Below are positions 8,060 to 17,300 of a stretch of 64,000 nucleotides of DNA, piece after piece. Below the pieces are notes generated by a model, which did not search any database, was not told where the DNA came from, and was given only the letters and a program-made list of their open reading frames with translations. Position numbers and translations under genes: made by a program. This DNA comes from Actinomadura rupiterrae (GTDB taxonomy: Bacteria; Actinomycetota; Actinomycetes; Streptosporangiales; Streptosporangiaceae), in contig NZ_JAMZEA010000009.1 of NCBI RefSeq assembly GCF_024172125.1, positions 248,001 to 312,000 of the forward strand, written 5' to 3'. Position 1 is the stretch's first letter. Every line of letters begins with the position of its first letter.

Positions 8060-8758
8060 ATGCTGGTGGAGGCACGGTTCCACGGTCCGGACAACTCCGG
8101 CAACGGCGGCTACGTCGCCGGGCTCCTGGCGTCCGAGGTGGCGGCCGAGGTCACCCGGGTCGCGCTCCGCCTCCCTCCCCCGCTGGAGACCGAGCTGCGC
8201 GTCACCGACGAGGACGGAGCCCGCGGCCACCTGAAGCTCTGGGACGGCGAGAACCTGGTCGCCGAGGCCCGCTCCGACGCGTTCTCCGTCGAGCCCGTCC
8301 CGGCCGTCGCCCCAGAGGCCGCCACGCGCGCCGCGGAGAAGTTCAACGCGGGCGGCGACCACCCGTTCCCGCGCTGCTTCGTGTGCGGACCCGAGCGCGC
8401 GCACGGAGACGGCATGCGCCTCGCCCCCGGCCCGGTGGACGGCCTGGACGGCACGGTCGCCTGTACCTGGACGCCCTGGAACGACCCGACGCCCGCGCTG
8501 GTCTGGGCCGCGCTCGACTGCCCCGGCGGCTGGGCGTTCGACCCCGCGGGCAGCCGCCCGGCGGTGCTCGGCACCATGACCGCGCAGGTGCACCGGCTGC
8601 CCGAGGCAGGCGAGCCGTGCGTGGCCGTGGGTGTCGCGCGCGCCAGGCAGGGCCGCAAGATGTTCGCGGGCAGCGCGGTCTACGGCGCGGACGGCACGCT
8701 GGTCGGCCGCGCCGAGCAGATCTGGGTCGAGGTCGACCCCGCCCGCTTCGGAGGGTGA
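8060..8758 (+). CDS. Hotdog-fold thioesterase-like protein
   Basis: A 232-residue soluble protein that looks like a double hotdog fold of the acyl-CoA thioesterase type. An N-terminal half with GPDNSGNGGYVAGLLA (about 9-24) is followed by a Cys pair in FPRCFVCGPER (about 108-118) and a second half with WAALDCPGGWAF. Proteins of this sort hydrolyse acyl-CoA or bind acyl chains; the substrate is unknown. The ATG at 8060 follows a GGGGG stretch. It is monocistronic, followed by a strong hairpin at 8783-8818. Assignment is from general fold appearance, without a diagnostic catalytic residue. Confidence 0.6.
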   Translation: MLVEARFHGPDNSGNGGYVAGLLASEVAAEVTRVALRLPPPLETELRVTDEDGARGHLKLWDGENLVAEARSDAFSVEPVPAVAPEAATRAAEKFNAGGDHPFPRCFVCGPERAHGDGMRLAPGPVDGLDGTVACTWTPWNDPTPALVWAALDCPGGWAFDPAGSRPAVLGTMTAQVHRLPEAGEPCVAVGVARARQGRKMFAGSAVYGADGTLVGRAEQIWVEVDPARFGG

Positions 8759-8782
8759 GGGTTCACCCCGCGCGGAACCCAT

Positions 8783-8818
8783 GATCCGGAGTCGGTCGTG
8801 ACGTCCGCCCTCCGGATC
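8783..8818 (+). terminator. Hairpin after thioesterase-like gene
   Basis: GATCCGGAG (8783-8791) and CTCCGGATC (8810-8818) form a perfect 9-bp stem 25 bp after the stop codon. There is no T-run, as is common for actinobacterial terminators. Confidence 0.55.
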
Positions 8819-8907
8819 GGTTTCGAAAATGTGTCGCGCGGCACGGTTCAGGGCAGGGACAATCGCATTGAATTCTGAGCATCTGCGGCCAACGGAGGTC
8901 GGGCCAG

Positions 8908-9123
8908 ATGACCGGAAACGGTGTCCTCATCCTCGCCGTGGCGGCCCTCGCCATCTACATGGGGATGACCTGGGAGCGCGCCCGCAGGGCGATGTTCGAC
9001 GTCAGGCAGGGCAGGCGGCGGGTGAACAACCTGCGCACCACGGCCAACCGGGAGCGCGGCCACGCCTTCTGGATCCTGATCTGCTCGGTGCTCGTGCTCT
9101 TCCTGGTCGTCCGCTACCTGTGA
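8908..9123 (+). CDS. Small two-TM membrane protein
   Basis: A 71-residue protein with a hydrophobic segment at about residues 6-22, a basic middle (RRAMFDVRQGRRRVNNLR) and a second hydrophobic segment at about 53-69. It should span the membrane twice with the basic loop inside. ACGGAGG lies about 11 nt before the ATG. I do not recognise it. It is followed by a strong hairpin and a convergent coiled-coil gene. Confidence 0.65.
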   Translation: MTGNGVLILAVAALAIYMGMTWERARRAMFDVRQGRRRVNNLRTTANRERGHAFWILICSVLVLFLVVRYL

Positions 9124-9152
9124 CGGGAACGCCCCTGGTGCCGGGAACGCGA

Positions 9153-9179
9153 GGTGCCGGGTGCGACGCACCCGGCACC
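9153..9179. terminator. Bidirectional hairpin between convergent genes
   Basis: GGTGCCGGGTGCG (9153-9165) and CGCACCCGGCACC (9167-9179) are perfect inverted arms separated by one base. The hairpin lies between the small membrane gene and the coiled-coil gene and can serve both strands. Confidence 0.7.
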
Positions 9180-9271
9180 CTTCCCGCCGTGCGGCGGGCG
9201 ACCCGGCCTGCTGACCGCGCCGCGCCGCCTGACCGTCCCGGATCCTGGGACGTCCTGCCTGCTGGGGCGGG

Positions 9272-10948
9272 TTACGGCTTGTGGAAGAGCGGGTCCTCGC
9301 GGTCGTCCGGACCGTGCCGGTGGCCGTTCAGGCCGTTGCCGTTGACGCCCGCCGAGGCCGGGTGCTGGCCGGGCTGCCCGCCCTGCGTAGCCGGACCGCC
9401 GACGTACGGCGTGCCGCCAGTGATCGAGGACGGGATGCCGACCGGTCCCGGAACCGGAGCCGCCATCGGCATCGAGGCGCCGTCCACCGCCGGGTGCGCA
9501 CCGCTCGGGTCCGCGGGCGGATATCCGGCGCTCGGGTCGGCGTACGGGTAGGCGTTCTTCACCTCGGCGGAGTAGCCGAGACCGGAGGAGTCGGCGGGCG
9601 GGTAGCCGGTCGCCGGGTCGGCCGTGGGGTAGGAGACGCCCTGGCCGGTAGCGGACGGCGACATCGGCGCGCCGTTGCTCGGCGCGGGCGCGAGCGGGGC
9701 GCCGTCCGAGAGGCTCGGCACCTCCTGCGACGTGCCGGTGGCGCCGGACCCGGGCATCCGGCCCGCGGGCAGGTTCGACGACAGCGTGTTGTGCGTGAAC
9801 TGGTCTATCTGCCGGCGCGCCCGGTCGGCCTCGGCGCGGGCGGCGTCGCGCTCCTCGGCGAGCGCGGCGAGCGCGGCCTGCTGCTCGGCGACCGACTGGG
9901 ACAGCTGCCGGATCTGCAGCGCGTGCTCGGTCAGCTTGGTGAGCAGGTCGTCCCGCTCGGCGATCGCCTGGTTCGCCTGGTCGCGGGCCGCGTCGCGCTC
10001 CTTGACCGCGTCCTCGGCGAGGGCCTTGGCGCGCACCGCCTCGGCCTCGGCCTCCGACTGCGCGCGCTGCGCGGCGGCCCGCTCGGCCTCGGCCTTGCTC
10101 GCGGCCTGCATGGCGCGCTGGCGCTGCGCCTCGGTGTCGCGCATGGAGTTGCGCAGGTCCTCGGCGCCCTGCTTGGCGACGGCGGCCTCGACGCGCTGCT
10201 TCTCGACCGCGCCCTCGGTCTCGGCCACCTTGGCGTGCTGGGCGACCAGGTCGGCGCGGGTGTTCTCCAGCGCGGCGAGCAGCTCGGTCTCGCGGGCGGC
10301 GATGCGGTCCCGCTCGCTCTCGGCGGCGAGCTTGGCGGTCACCGCCTGCTGCGCGATCTCGTGCGCCTCCTCCCAGGCCTTCTGGGCGGCGTCGCGCTTG
10401 GCGGTGGCCTTCTTGGCCTCGTCGCGGGCGCGGGCGGCGTCCTTCTCGGCGGCGTCGGCGCGCTTGCGGGCGCTGTCGGCCTCGCCGCGGGCCTCGTCGG
10501 CGCGCCGCTGCGAGGCGTCCCGCTCGCTCTGCGCGACCGACAGCTCGCGCGCGGCCTCGGCGCGCACCTCGGCGACGCGGCGCTCCACCCCGGCGACGCT
10601 CAGCTCGGCGGCCAGCGACTCGGCGAGCGCGTCGGCCGAGCGCTCCAGCCGCTCCACCATCTCCCAGGTCGCGGCGACCTGGCCGGTCAGGCCGGGGGCG
10701 TCCCGGCCGCGCTCGCGGCGCTCGCGCGCCTCCCGGACGCAGGCCCCGTCGTCGTCCTGGCAGTACCGGACGGCGCGGACGGCGCCGACCGGCTGCGGTA
10801 CGGGCCGTCCGCAGTTGGCGCACGGCCAGACGGTGACCGGGTCCCCCAGCCTCGCGACCTCGCCGCCCTCGGCGGTCCGGGCCACGGCCTCGCCGGACGT
10901 TCCCTGCTCCGGAACATCCGAGTTGTCGCGCTCGTCGCTGTTAGGCAT
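9272..10948 (-). CDS. Long coiled-coil protein with Cys motif and P/G/Y-rich tail
   Basis: A 558-residue soluble protein in three parts. Residues about 1-90 hold a probable zinc site (CANCGRP, then YCQDDDGAC). Residues about 100-390 are almost pure Ala/Glu/Arg/Lys heptads, a long parallel coiled coil. The last 160 residues are Pro/Gly/Ser/Tyr-rich with repeats such as YPPADPS and should be disordered. The ATG at 10948 follows AAGG and fits MPNSDERDN; an upstream extension to 11101 is unlikely. The layout resembles actinobacterial scaffold proteins acting at the pole or cell wall, but I cannot name a family. It is not in an operon. Confidence 0.7.
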   Translation of the reverse strand: MPNSDERDNSDVPEQGTSGEAVARTAEGGEVARLGDPVTVWPCANCGRPVPQPVGAVRAVRYCQDDDGACVREARERRERGRDAPGLTGQVAATWEMVERLERSADALAESLAAELSVAGVERRVAEVRAEAARELSVAQSERDASQRRADEARGEADSARKRADAAEKDAARARDEAKKATAKRDAAQKAWEEAHEIAQQAVTAKLAAESERDRIAARETELLAALENTRADLVAQHAKVAETEGAVEKQRVEAAVAKQGAEDLRNSMRDTEAQRQRAMQAASKAEAERAAAQRAQSEAEAEAVRAKALAEDAVKERDAARDQANQAIAERDDLLTKLTEHALQIRQLSQSVAEQQAALAALAEERDAARAEADRARRQIDQFTHNTLSSNLPAGRMPGSGATGTSQEVPSLSDGAPLAPAPSNGAPMSPSATGQGVSYPTADPATGYPPADSSGLGYSAEVKNAYPYADPSAGYPPADPSGAHPAVDGASMPMAAPVPGPVGIPSSITGGTPYVGGPATQGGQPGQHPASAGVNGNGLNGHRHGPDDREDPLFHKP

Positions 10949-11128
10949 GGGATGAACCTTACGCATTTCGGCGGGTGTCCGCAGGGACTGGCGGGACGTG
11001 TGGGAACCACCACGCCCGCGCGGTGACCAGTCGCGACGGCCCGGTGACCGCACGTCAGCAACACGCGGCGTTGTGCGCATCTGATGAGCATGAACGCTCA
11101 CCAGGTGAGCATCGGCCGCGGGTCCGGA

Positions 11129-11680
11129 TCAGCGGGTGCCCTGGCCGAGCCCATCCCGCGACGGAAGCGGTTCACCGTCGCGGCGGGCGTCGCGGAGCGC
11201 GAGCCAGCGGTCCATGATCAGCTCGACCTCGCGGCGGAGGAAGTCGAAGAACTCGGCCGACTCGGTGAGCCGCCGCCCGGCGGGCGTGCCGGGGCCGAGC
11301 AGTTCCGAGCCCTCCAGCAGGCCCGCCGCCCAGCGGCCGAGCGCCTGGTCGCGCTTGGTGAGGGCGGCCTGCCACGCCTCGTTGTCGACCCGGTACAGGT
11401 CGCGCCGGGTGCCGATCTCGCGCTCGCGGGAGATCAGGTCGAGATGGGTGAGGTAGCGCACCGCGCCCGACACCGCCGCGGGGCTGACCTGCAGCTCCTC
11501 GCTCAGCTCGGCGGCGGTGAGCGCGCCGGAGTCGGTGGCCAGCAGGACGACGAACACGCGCGCGGCCATCCTCGGCCAGCCCGCGTCGGCGAGGGTGGAG
11601 GCGAACCGCTCCACGAAGCGGAGCACGGCGTCCTGGTCGCGCCCGCCGTGCGCCTCGTCCGGCATGTCCTGCTCGGTCAC
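11129..11680 (-). CDS. GbsR/MarR-family transcriptional regulator
   Basis: A 183-residue winged-helix regulator. The recognition-helix region is LTAAELSEELQVSPAAVSGAVRYL (quoted in part; about residues 54-77), followed by the wing with REREIGTRRDLYRV. This is the GbsR branch of the MarR superfamily, often encoded beside ABC exporters it controls. It is divergent from an ABC ATPase-permease pair. The 96-bp gap holds a perfect inverted repeat (11741-11756) that is the likely operator for both directions, so autoregulation plus repression of the exporter is expected. The ligand is unknown. Confidence 0.8.
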   Translation of the reverse strand: MTEQDMPDEAHGGRDQDAVLRFVERFASTLADAGWPRMAARVFVVLLATDSGALTAAELSEELQVSPAAVSGAVRYLTHLDLISREREIGTRRDLYRVDNEAWQAALTKRDQALGRWAAGLLEGSELLGPGTPAGRRLTESAEFFDFLRREVELIMDRWLALRDARRDGEPLPSRDGLGQGTR

Positions 11681-11740
11681 GCGCCCTCAACTCCCCCCAA
11701 ACGGAACCACCTCGCCCCTGAGTTTAGCCTATTCATTATC

Positions 11741-11756
11741 TTCACGAAATCGTGAA
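11741..11756. promoter_or_regulatory. Inverted-repeat operator, probable GbsR/MarR site
   Basis: TTCACGAAATCGTGAA has perfect 7-bp arms around a 2-bp centre. It lies between the divergent regulator and exporter genes, 20 bp before the ATPase start, in a locally AT-rich stretch. Size and symmetry fit a dimeric winged-helix repressor. Confidence 0.6.
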
Positions 11757-11776
11757 TCTCGTGTAGGTTCTGAATC

Positions 11777-12739
11777 ATGAACGAGGTCATCTCCGTCTCC
11801 GGCCTGGTGAAGACCTTCGGCCGGACGCGCGCCCTGGACGGGCTCGACCTGACCGTCCGGCCCGGCGAGGTCCACGGCTTCCTCGGCCCGAACGGCGCGG
11901 GCAAGTCCACCACCATCCGGGTCCTGCTCGGCCTGCTGCGCGCCGACTCCGGCGAGGCACGGCTGCTCGGCGGCGACCCCTGGCACGACGCCACGGCGCT
12001 GCACCGCCGCCTCGCCTACGTCCCGGGCGATGTGACGCTGTGGCCGAACCTGTCCGGAGGGGAGGTGATCGACCTGCTCGGCAGGCTGCGCGGCGGTCTC
12101 GACACCGCGCGCCGGGACGAGCTGGTCAAGCGGTTCGAGCTCGACCCGAAGAAGAAGGGCCGCGCCTACTCCAAGGGCAACCGGCAGAAGGTGGCGCTCG
12201 TCGCGGCGCTCGCGTCCGACGCCGAACTGCTGATCCTGGACGAGCCGACCTCCGGCCTCGACCCGCTGATGGAGGAGGTCTTCCAGGAGTGCGTGCGCGA
12301 GGAGCGCGGCTCCGGGCGCACCGTCCTGCTGTCGAGCCACATCCTCAGCGAGGTCGAGGCGCTCTGCGACCGGGTCACCATCATCCGCAAGGGCCGGACG
12401 GTCGAGACCGGCACGCTCGCCGAGCTGCGGCACCTGACCCGCACCTCGATCCGCGCCGAGCTGGCCGGTCCCCCGGACGGCCTGGCCGACCTCCCCGGCG
12501 TCCACGACCCCGAGGTGCAGGACCACACGTTCAAGTGCGAGGTCGAGACCGCCCAACTCGACGGCGTGCTGCGCCGGCTCACCGAGATCGGCGTGCGCGG
12601 GCTGACCAGCCAGCCGCCGACGCTGGAGGAGCTGTTCCTCCGCCACTACCAGGACGACCTGCGCGCCAACGGATCCGGCTCGGGTTCCGGAGGCGCCGGG
12701 GCCGGGAAGGCAAGCGACGCCAAGGCGGGGTCGCGGTGA
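11777..12739 (+). CDS. ABC exporter ATP-binding protein
   Basis: A 320-residue ATPase of the drug/daunorubicin-type ABC-2 exporters. It has Walker A GPNGAGKST, signature YSKGNRQKV, Walker B LLILDEPTSG and a switch histidine in LLSSHILSEVEAL. The C-terminal 90 residues form the accessory domain usual in this class and end in a Gly/Ser-rich tail. The stop overlaps the permease start by 4 bp (GTGA at 12736-12739), so the two subunits are made together. It is probably repressed by the divergent GbsR-type regulator through the inverted repeat just upstream. Confidence 0.9.
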   Translation: MNEVISVSGLVKTFGRTRALDGLDLTVRPGEVHGFLGPNGAGKSTTIRVLLGLLRADSGEARLLGGDPWHDATALHRRLAYVPGDVTLWPNLSGGEVIDLLGRLRGGLDTARRDELVKRFELDPKKKGRAYSKGNRQKVALVAALASDAELLILDEPTSGLDPLMEEVFQECVREERGSGRTVLLSSHILSEVEALCDRVTIIRKGRTVETGTLAELRHLTRTSIRAELAGPPDGLADLPGVHDPEVQDHTFKCEVETAQLDGVLRRLTEIGVRGLTSQPPTLEELFLRHYQDDLRANGSGSGSGGAGAGKASDAKAGSR

Positions 12740-14334
12740 CCGCGCTCGCCGGCACCGGCCCGCTGACCCGGCTCGCGCTGCGCCGCGACCGGATCATGCT
12801 CCCGGTCTGGGTGTACCTGATCGTGATCATGGCGGCGTCGACCGTCTCGTCCACCAAGGGCCTCTACCCCGACACCGCGTCGCGGATGAGGCTCGCGTCC
12901 AGCACCAACGGCACTCCGGCGCTGGTCGCGCTGTACGGGCGGGTCTACGACCCGACCTCGCTCGGCGCGGTGTCGATGCTGAAGCTGAACGTGTTCGGCG
13001 CGGTCGCGGCCGCAGCGCTGTCGATCGTGCTGGTCGTCCGGCACACCCGCGCCGACGAGGAGAGCGGGCGGCTGGAGCTGGTCGGGGCGACCGCGGTCGG
13101 CCGCCGCGCGCCGCTGACCTCGGCGCTGTCGGTGATGCTGACGACGAACGTGCTGATCGCGGTGCTCTGCGCGCTCGCGCTGACCACCGCGGGCCTGCCC
13201 GCCGCCGGGTCCGCCGCCGCCGGGCTGGCATGGGGCGGGGTCGGGCTGGCGTGCGGCGCGATCACGGCCGTCGTCGCGCAGCTCACCTCGCACGCGCGCA
13301 CCGCGACGGGCTACTCGTTCGCCGTCCTGGGCGCGTTCTTCCTCGTGCGGGCGTTCGGCGACACCTCCGGCGAGGACGGCCCGCGCTGGCTGTCCTGGCT
13401 GTCCCCGATCGGCTGGGGCCAGCAGTTTCGCCCGTACGCGGGGAACCGCTGGTGGGTGCTGCTGGTGATGGTCGTGTTCGCGGCGGTCATGACGGTCGTG
13501 GCGTACGCGCTGGTGTCGCGGCGCGACCTCGGCGCGGGAATCCTGCCCGACCGGGAGGGCCCGGCCACCGCGTCCGCGCGGCTGACCGGCGCGATAGCGC
13601 TGTGGTGGCGGCTCCAGCGCGGGTCGCTGCTCGGCTGGGCGGTCGCGTTCGCGATCCTCGGCGCGGCGCTCGGCGGCATCGCGTCCAACGTGGGAAGCAT
13701 GGCCGACAGCAAGCAGGCGCACGACCTCATCATCAAGCTCGGCGGCGAGAAGGGCATCACCGACGCCTTCCTCGCCACCGAGATGGTGTTCGCGTCGATC
13801 TTCGCGGCGGCGTTCGGCGTGCAGGCCGTCGGGCTGCTGCGCGCCGAGGAGACCGGGCAGCGCACCGAGCCGGTGCTCGCGACGGCGGTGAGCCGGTGGC
13901 GCTGGGCGGCCGGTCCGGTCCTGATCGCGCTGCTCGGCTCCGTGGGCCTGCTGCTGCTCGCCGGCATGGTCGCGGGTGCGGTCTACGCGGGGCAGAGCGG
14001 CGACAGCGCGCAGTTCGGACGCCTCGTCGGAGCGTCCCTAGTGCAGATCCCGGCCGCCTGGGTGGTGATCGGAATCATGGTGCTCGGCTACGGCCTGGTG
14101 CCCCGCTTCACCGCGGCCGGATGGGCGGTGCTGGTGGCGTTCCTGCTGATCGGCGAGATGGGGCCGCTGCTGAAGCTGCCGCACTGGGTCATGGACGTCT
14201 CGCCCTTCGCGCACACCCCGAAGCTGCCGGGGACGGCCTGGTCGGCCACTCCCCTGGTCTGGACGACGGCGCTCGCGGCGGTGCTCATCGGCGCGGGCCT
14301 GTGGGCCTTCCGCCGCCGCGACATCACCTCCTGA
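12736..14334 (+). CDS. ABC-2 type exporter permease
   Basis: A 532-residue integral membrane protein with about 12 hydrophobic segments in two halves joined by a cytoplasmic loop near residue 275. This double-length layout (YLIVIMAASTVSS near the start, a second set from about 295) is typical of actinobacterial polyketide/anibiotic ABC-2 exporters. It partners the ATPase encoded immediately upstream, whose stop codon overlaps its GTG start. The substrate cannot be read from sequence; export of a toxic or lipid-like compound is the usual role. It ends 14 bp before a strong bidirectional hairpin. Confidence 0.85.
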   Translation: MTALAGTGPLTRLALRRDRIMLPVWVYLIVIMAASTVSSTKGLYPDTASRMRLASSTNGTPALVALYGRVYDPTSLGAVSMLKLNVFGAVAAAALSIVLVVRHTRADEESGRLELVGATAVGRRAPLTSALSVMLTTNVLIAVLCALALTTAGLPAAGSAAAGLAWGGVGLACGAITAVVAQLTSHARTATGYSFAVLGAFFLVRAFGDTSGEDGPRWLSWLSPIGWGQQFRPYAGNRWWVLLVMVVFAAVMTVVAYALVSRRDLGAGILPDREGPATASARLTGAIALWWRLQRGSLLGWAVAFAILGAALGGIASNVGSMADSKQAHDLIIKLGGEKGITDAFLATEMVFASIFAAAFGVQAVGLLRAEETGQRTEPVLATAVSRWRWAAGPVLIALLGSVGLLLLAGMVAGAVYAGQSGDSAQFGRLVGASLVQIPAAWVVIGIMVLGYGLVPRFTAAGWAVLVAFLLIGEMGPLLKLPHWVMDVSPFAHTPKLPGTAWSATPLVWTTALAAVLIGAGLWAFRRRDITS

Positions 14335-14348
14335 CCGGACACACCGGA

Positions 14349-14382
14349 AGAGCGGCGGTGGCCCCCGGGCCGCCGCCGCTCT
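14349..14382. terminator. Bidirectional terminator between exporter and hrpA
   Basis: AGAGCGGCGG (14349-14358) pairs perfectly with CCGCCGCTCT (14373-14382), with further pairing inside the loop. It lies between two converging genes. Confidence 0.75.
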
Positions 14383-14392
14383 CCTTCGCGCG

Positions 14393-17300
14393 TCACGGCT
14401 GGATCTGGGCCATGGCCTTGCGGATGCGCTTGTCGGACACCGGGAAGCGCGTGCCGAGCTGCTGCGCGAACAGGCTGACCCGGTACTCCTCCAGCATCCA
14501 GCGGATCTGCTTGACCGCGTCGTCCTCGCGGCGGTCCGGCGGCAGGCGGCGCAGCAGGTCGCCGTACTCCTGCGCGAGCACCTGGACCTGGTGGCCGAGC
14601 ATCCGGTCCCGGCCGGGGTTCTCGGGCAGCTTGTCCACCCGCACCTGCATGGCCTTGACGTAGCGGAGCAGGTCGGGCAGGCGCTGCGCGCCCGTCGCCG
14701 TCACGAAGCCCGGCCCGACCAGCGCCGCGAGGTGGTCGCGGATCTCGGTGAGGGCGTGCACGAGCGTGAGGCTGGTGCTGCCGCGCAGGCTCCGGTCGAG
14801 CTGGTGCGAGGCGGCGAGGATGAGCCCGACCTGGTTCACGACCGCGGCGGTCGTGTCGTACAGCTCGGCGCGGACGTGGTCGTAGAGCCGCTGGTAGGCC
14901 GCCTCGTCCCAGGCCGGGCCGCCGGCGTCGGCCATGAGCTTGTCGACGGCGGCGGCGACGCAGTCCTCGAACAGCGCGGCGACCGAGCCGTGCGGGTTGT
15001 GGCTGAGCGCCAGCTTGGCCTGGTTGCCGAGCTTCGCCTGGATCTGCTTCGCCGGGGACTGGACGTTCAGCAGGATCAGCCGCCGCGTGCCGTTCCACAT
15101 CGCGCGGCGCTGCCCGGCCTCGGTCTCGTACAGCCGGACGGCCGTGCTGCCGCCCTCGTCGGTGAGCGCGGGGAACGCCTTGACCTCGTACCCGGCCTGC
15201 CTGCGCTCGTAGGTGCGGGGCAGCTCGCCGAGCGTCCAGGTGGTCAGGCCGTCCTTCTCGATGCCCTCGCGGGACGCGGCCTTGGACAGCGTCCCGCGCA
15301 CCTTCGGGGCCAGCTCCCGCTTCAGCGCCTCCAGGTCGGTGGACTCGCCGAGCGTGCGCCTGCGCTCGTCCACGACGCGGAACGTCATGCGCAGGTGCGC
15401 GGGCGGGCGCGTCAGGTCCCACGCCTCGCGGGCGATCGGGACGGACGTCAGCTGCGTCAGCTCGCGCTCCAGCGCGTCCAGCAGCGGCTCGGTGCGCGGC
15501 GAGACACGCTCCAGGACGCGGCGCGCGTAGTCGGGGGCCGGGACGAAGTTGACCCGCAGCTGCTTGGGCAGCGACCGGATCAGCTCGGTCACCAGCTCGG
15601 TCCGCAGCCCCGGCACCTGCCAGTCGAAGCCGTCCGGCTTGACCTGGTTGAGGATCTGCACCGGCACGTGGACGGTCACGCCGTCGGCGTCGGCGCCCGG
15701 CTCGAACTGGTAGGTCAGCCTGAGCCGCAGCGGCCCCTGCTGCCAGTGGTCGGGGTAGTCGGCCTCGGTGACCGCGCCCGCGGTCTGGTTGATGAGCATC
15801 GACTTCTCGAAGTTGAGAAGGTCGGGCTCCTTGTGGCGGGCCTTCTTCCACCAGGTGTCGAAGTGCCGTCCGGAGACGACGTCCTCGGGGACGCGCTCGT
15901 CGTAGAAGTCGAACAGCGTCTCGTCGTCCACCAGGATGTCGCGGCGCCGGGCGCGGTGCTCCAGCTCCTCCACCTCGTCCAGCAGCGCGCGGTTCTCGTG
16001 GAAGAACTTGTGGTGGGTCTCCCAGTCGCCCTCGACCAGCGCGTGCCGGATGAACAGCTCGCGGGACAGCTCCGGGTCGATGCTCCCGTAGTTGACGTTC
16101 CGCTGCGCGACGATCGGCACCCCGTACAGGGTGACCTTCTCGTACGCCATCACGGCCGCCTGCTTCTTGGACCAGTGCGGCTCGCTGTAGCTGCGTTTGA
16201 CCAGGTGCCCGGCGAGCGGCTCGATCCACTCCGGCTCGATCTTGGCGTTGACGCGCGCCCAGAGCCTGGACGTCTCGACCAGCTCGGCCGACATGACCCA
16301 GCGCGGCGGCTTCTTGAACAGCGACGATCCGGGGAAGATCGCGAACTTGGCGTTCCGCGCGCCGAGGTACTCCTGCTGGACGCGCCGGCGCGGCCCGCCC
16401 TCATCCTTCTTATCGGTGTCCTGGAGGCCGATGTGGGAGAGCAGGCCGGCCAGGAGCGAGAGGTGGACGCGGTCGGGCGCGGCGTCCACGGTGTTGAGCG
16501 TGACACCGAGCGTCTTGGCGACCTGCTTGAGCTGGCTGTGCAGGTCCTGCCACTCGCGGATGCGCAGGAAATGCAGGAACTCGTTCTTGCACGTGCGGCG
16601 GAACGCGCTGCCGGACAGCTCCCTCTGCTGCTCGCGCAGGTAGTTCCAGAGGTTCAGGTAGGCCAGGAAGTCCGAGGTGGGGTCGGCGAAGCGGCGGTGC
16701 TTCTCGTCGGCGGCCTGCTGGTGCTCGGCCGGGCGCTCGCGCGGGTCCTGGATCGACAGCGCGGCCGCGATGATCAGCACCTCGCGGACGCAGCCGTTCT
16801 TGTCCGCCTCCAGGACCATGCGGCCGAGGCGCGGGTCCACGGGAAGCTGGGCGAGGCGGCGGCCGAGCGGGGTGAGGCGCTTCTTCGGGTCCTTCTCGTC
16901 CGGGTCGATCGCGCCCAGTTCGTGCAGCAGGTCGACACCGGCGCGGACGTTGCGGCGGTCCGGCGGCTCGACGAACGGGAAGGCGGCGATGTCGCCGAGG
17001 CCGAGCGCGGTCATCTGCAGGATGACCGAGGCGAGGTTGGTGCGCAGGATCTCCGGGTCGGTGAACTCGGGACGGGACTCGAAATCCTCCTCCGAGTAGA
17101 GCCGGATGCAGATGCCCTCGGATACTCGTCCGCAGCGGCCCTTGCGCTGGTTCGCCGACGCCTGCGACACCGGCTCGATCGGCAGCCGCTGCACCTTCAG
17201 CCGGTGGCTGTAGCGGGAGATGCGCGCGGTGCCGGGGTCGACGACGTACTTGATGCCGGGGACGGTCAGGGACGTCTCGGCCACGTTCGTCGCGAGGACG

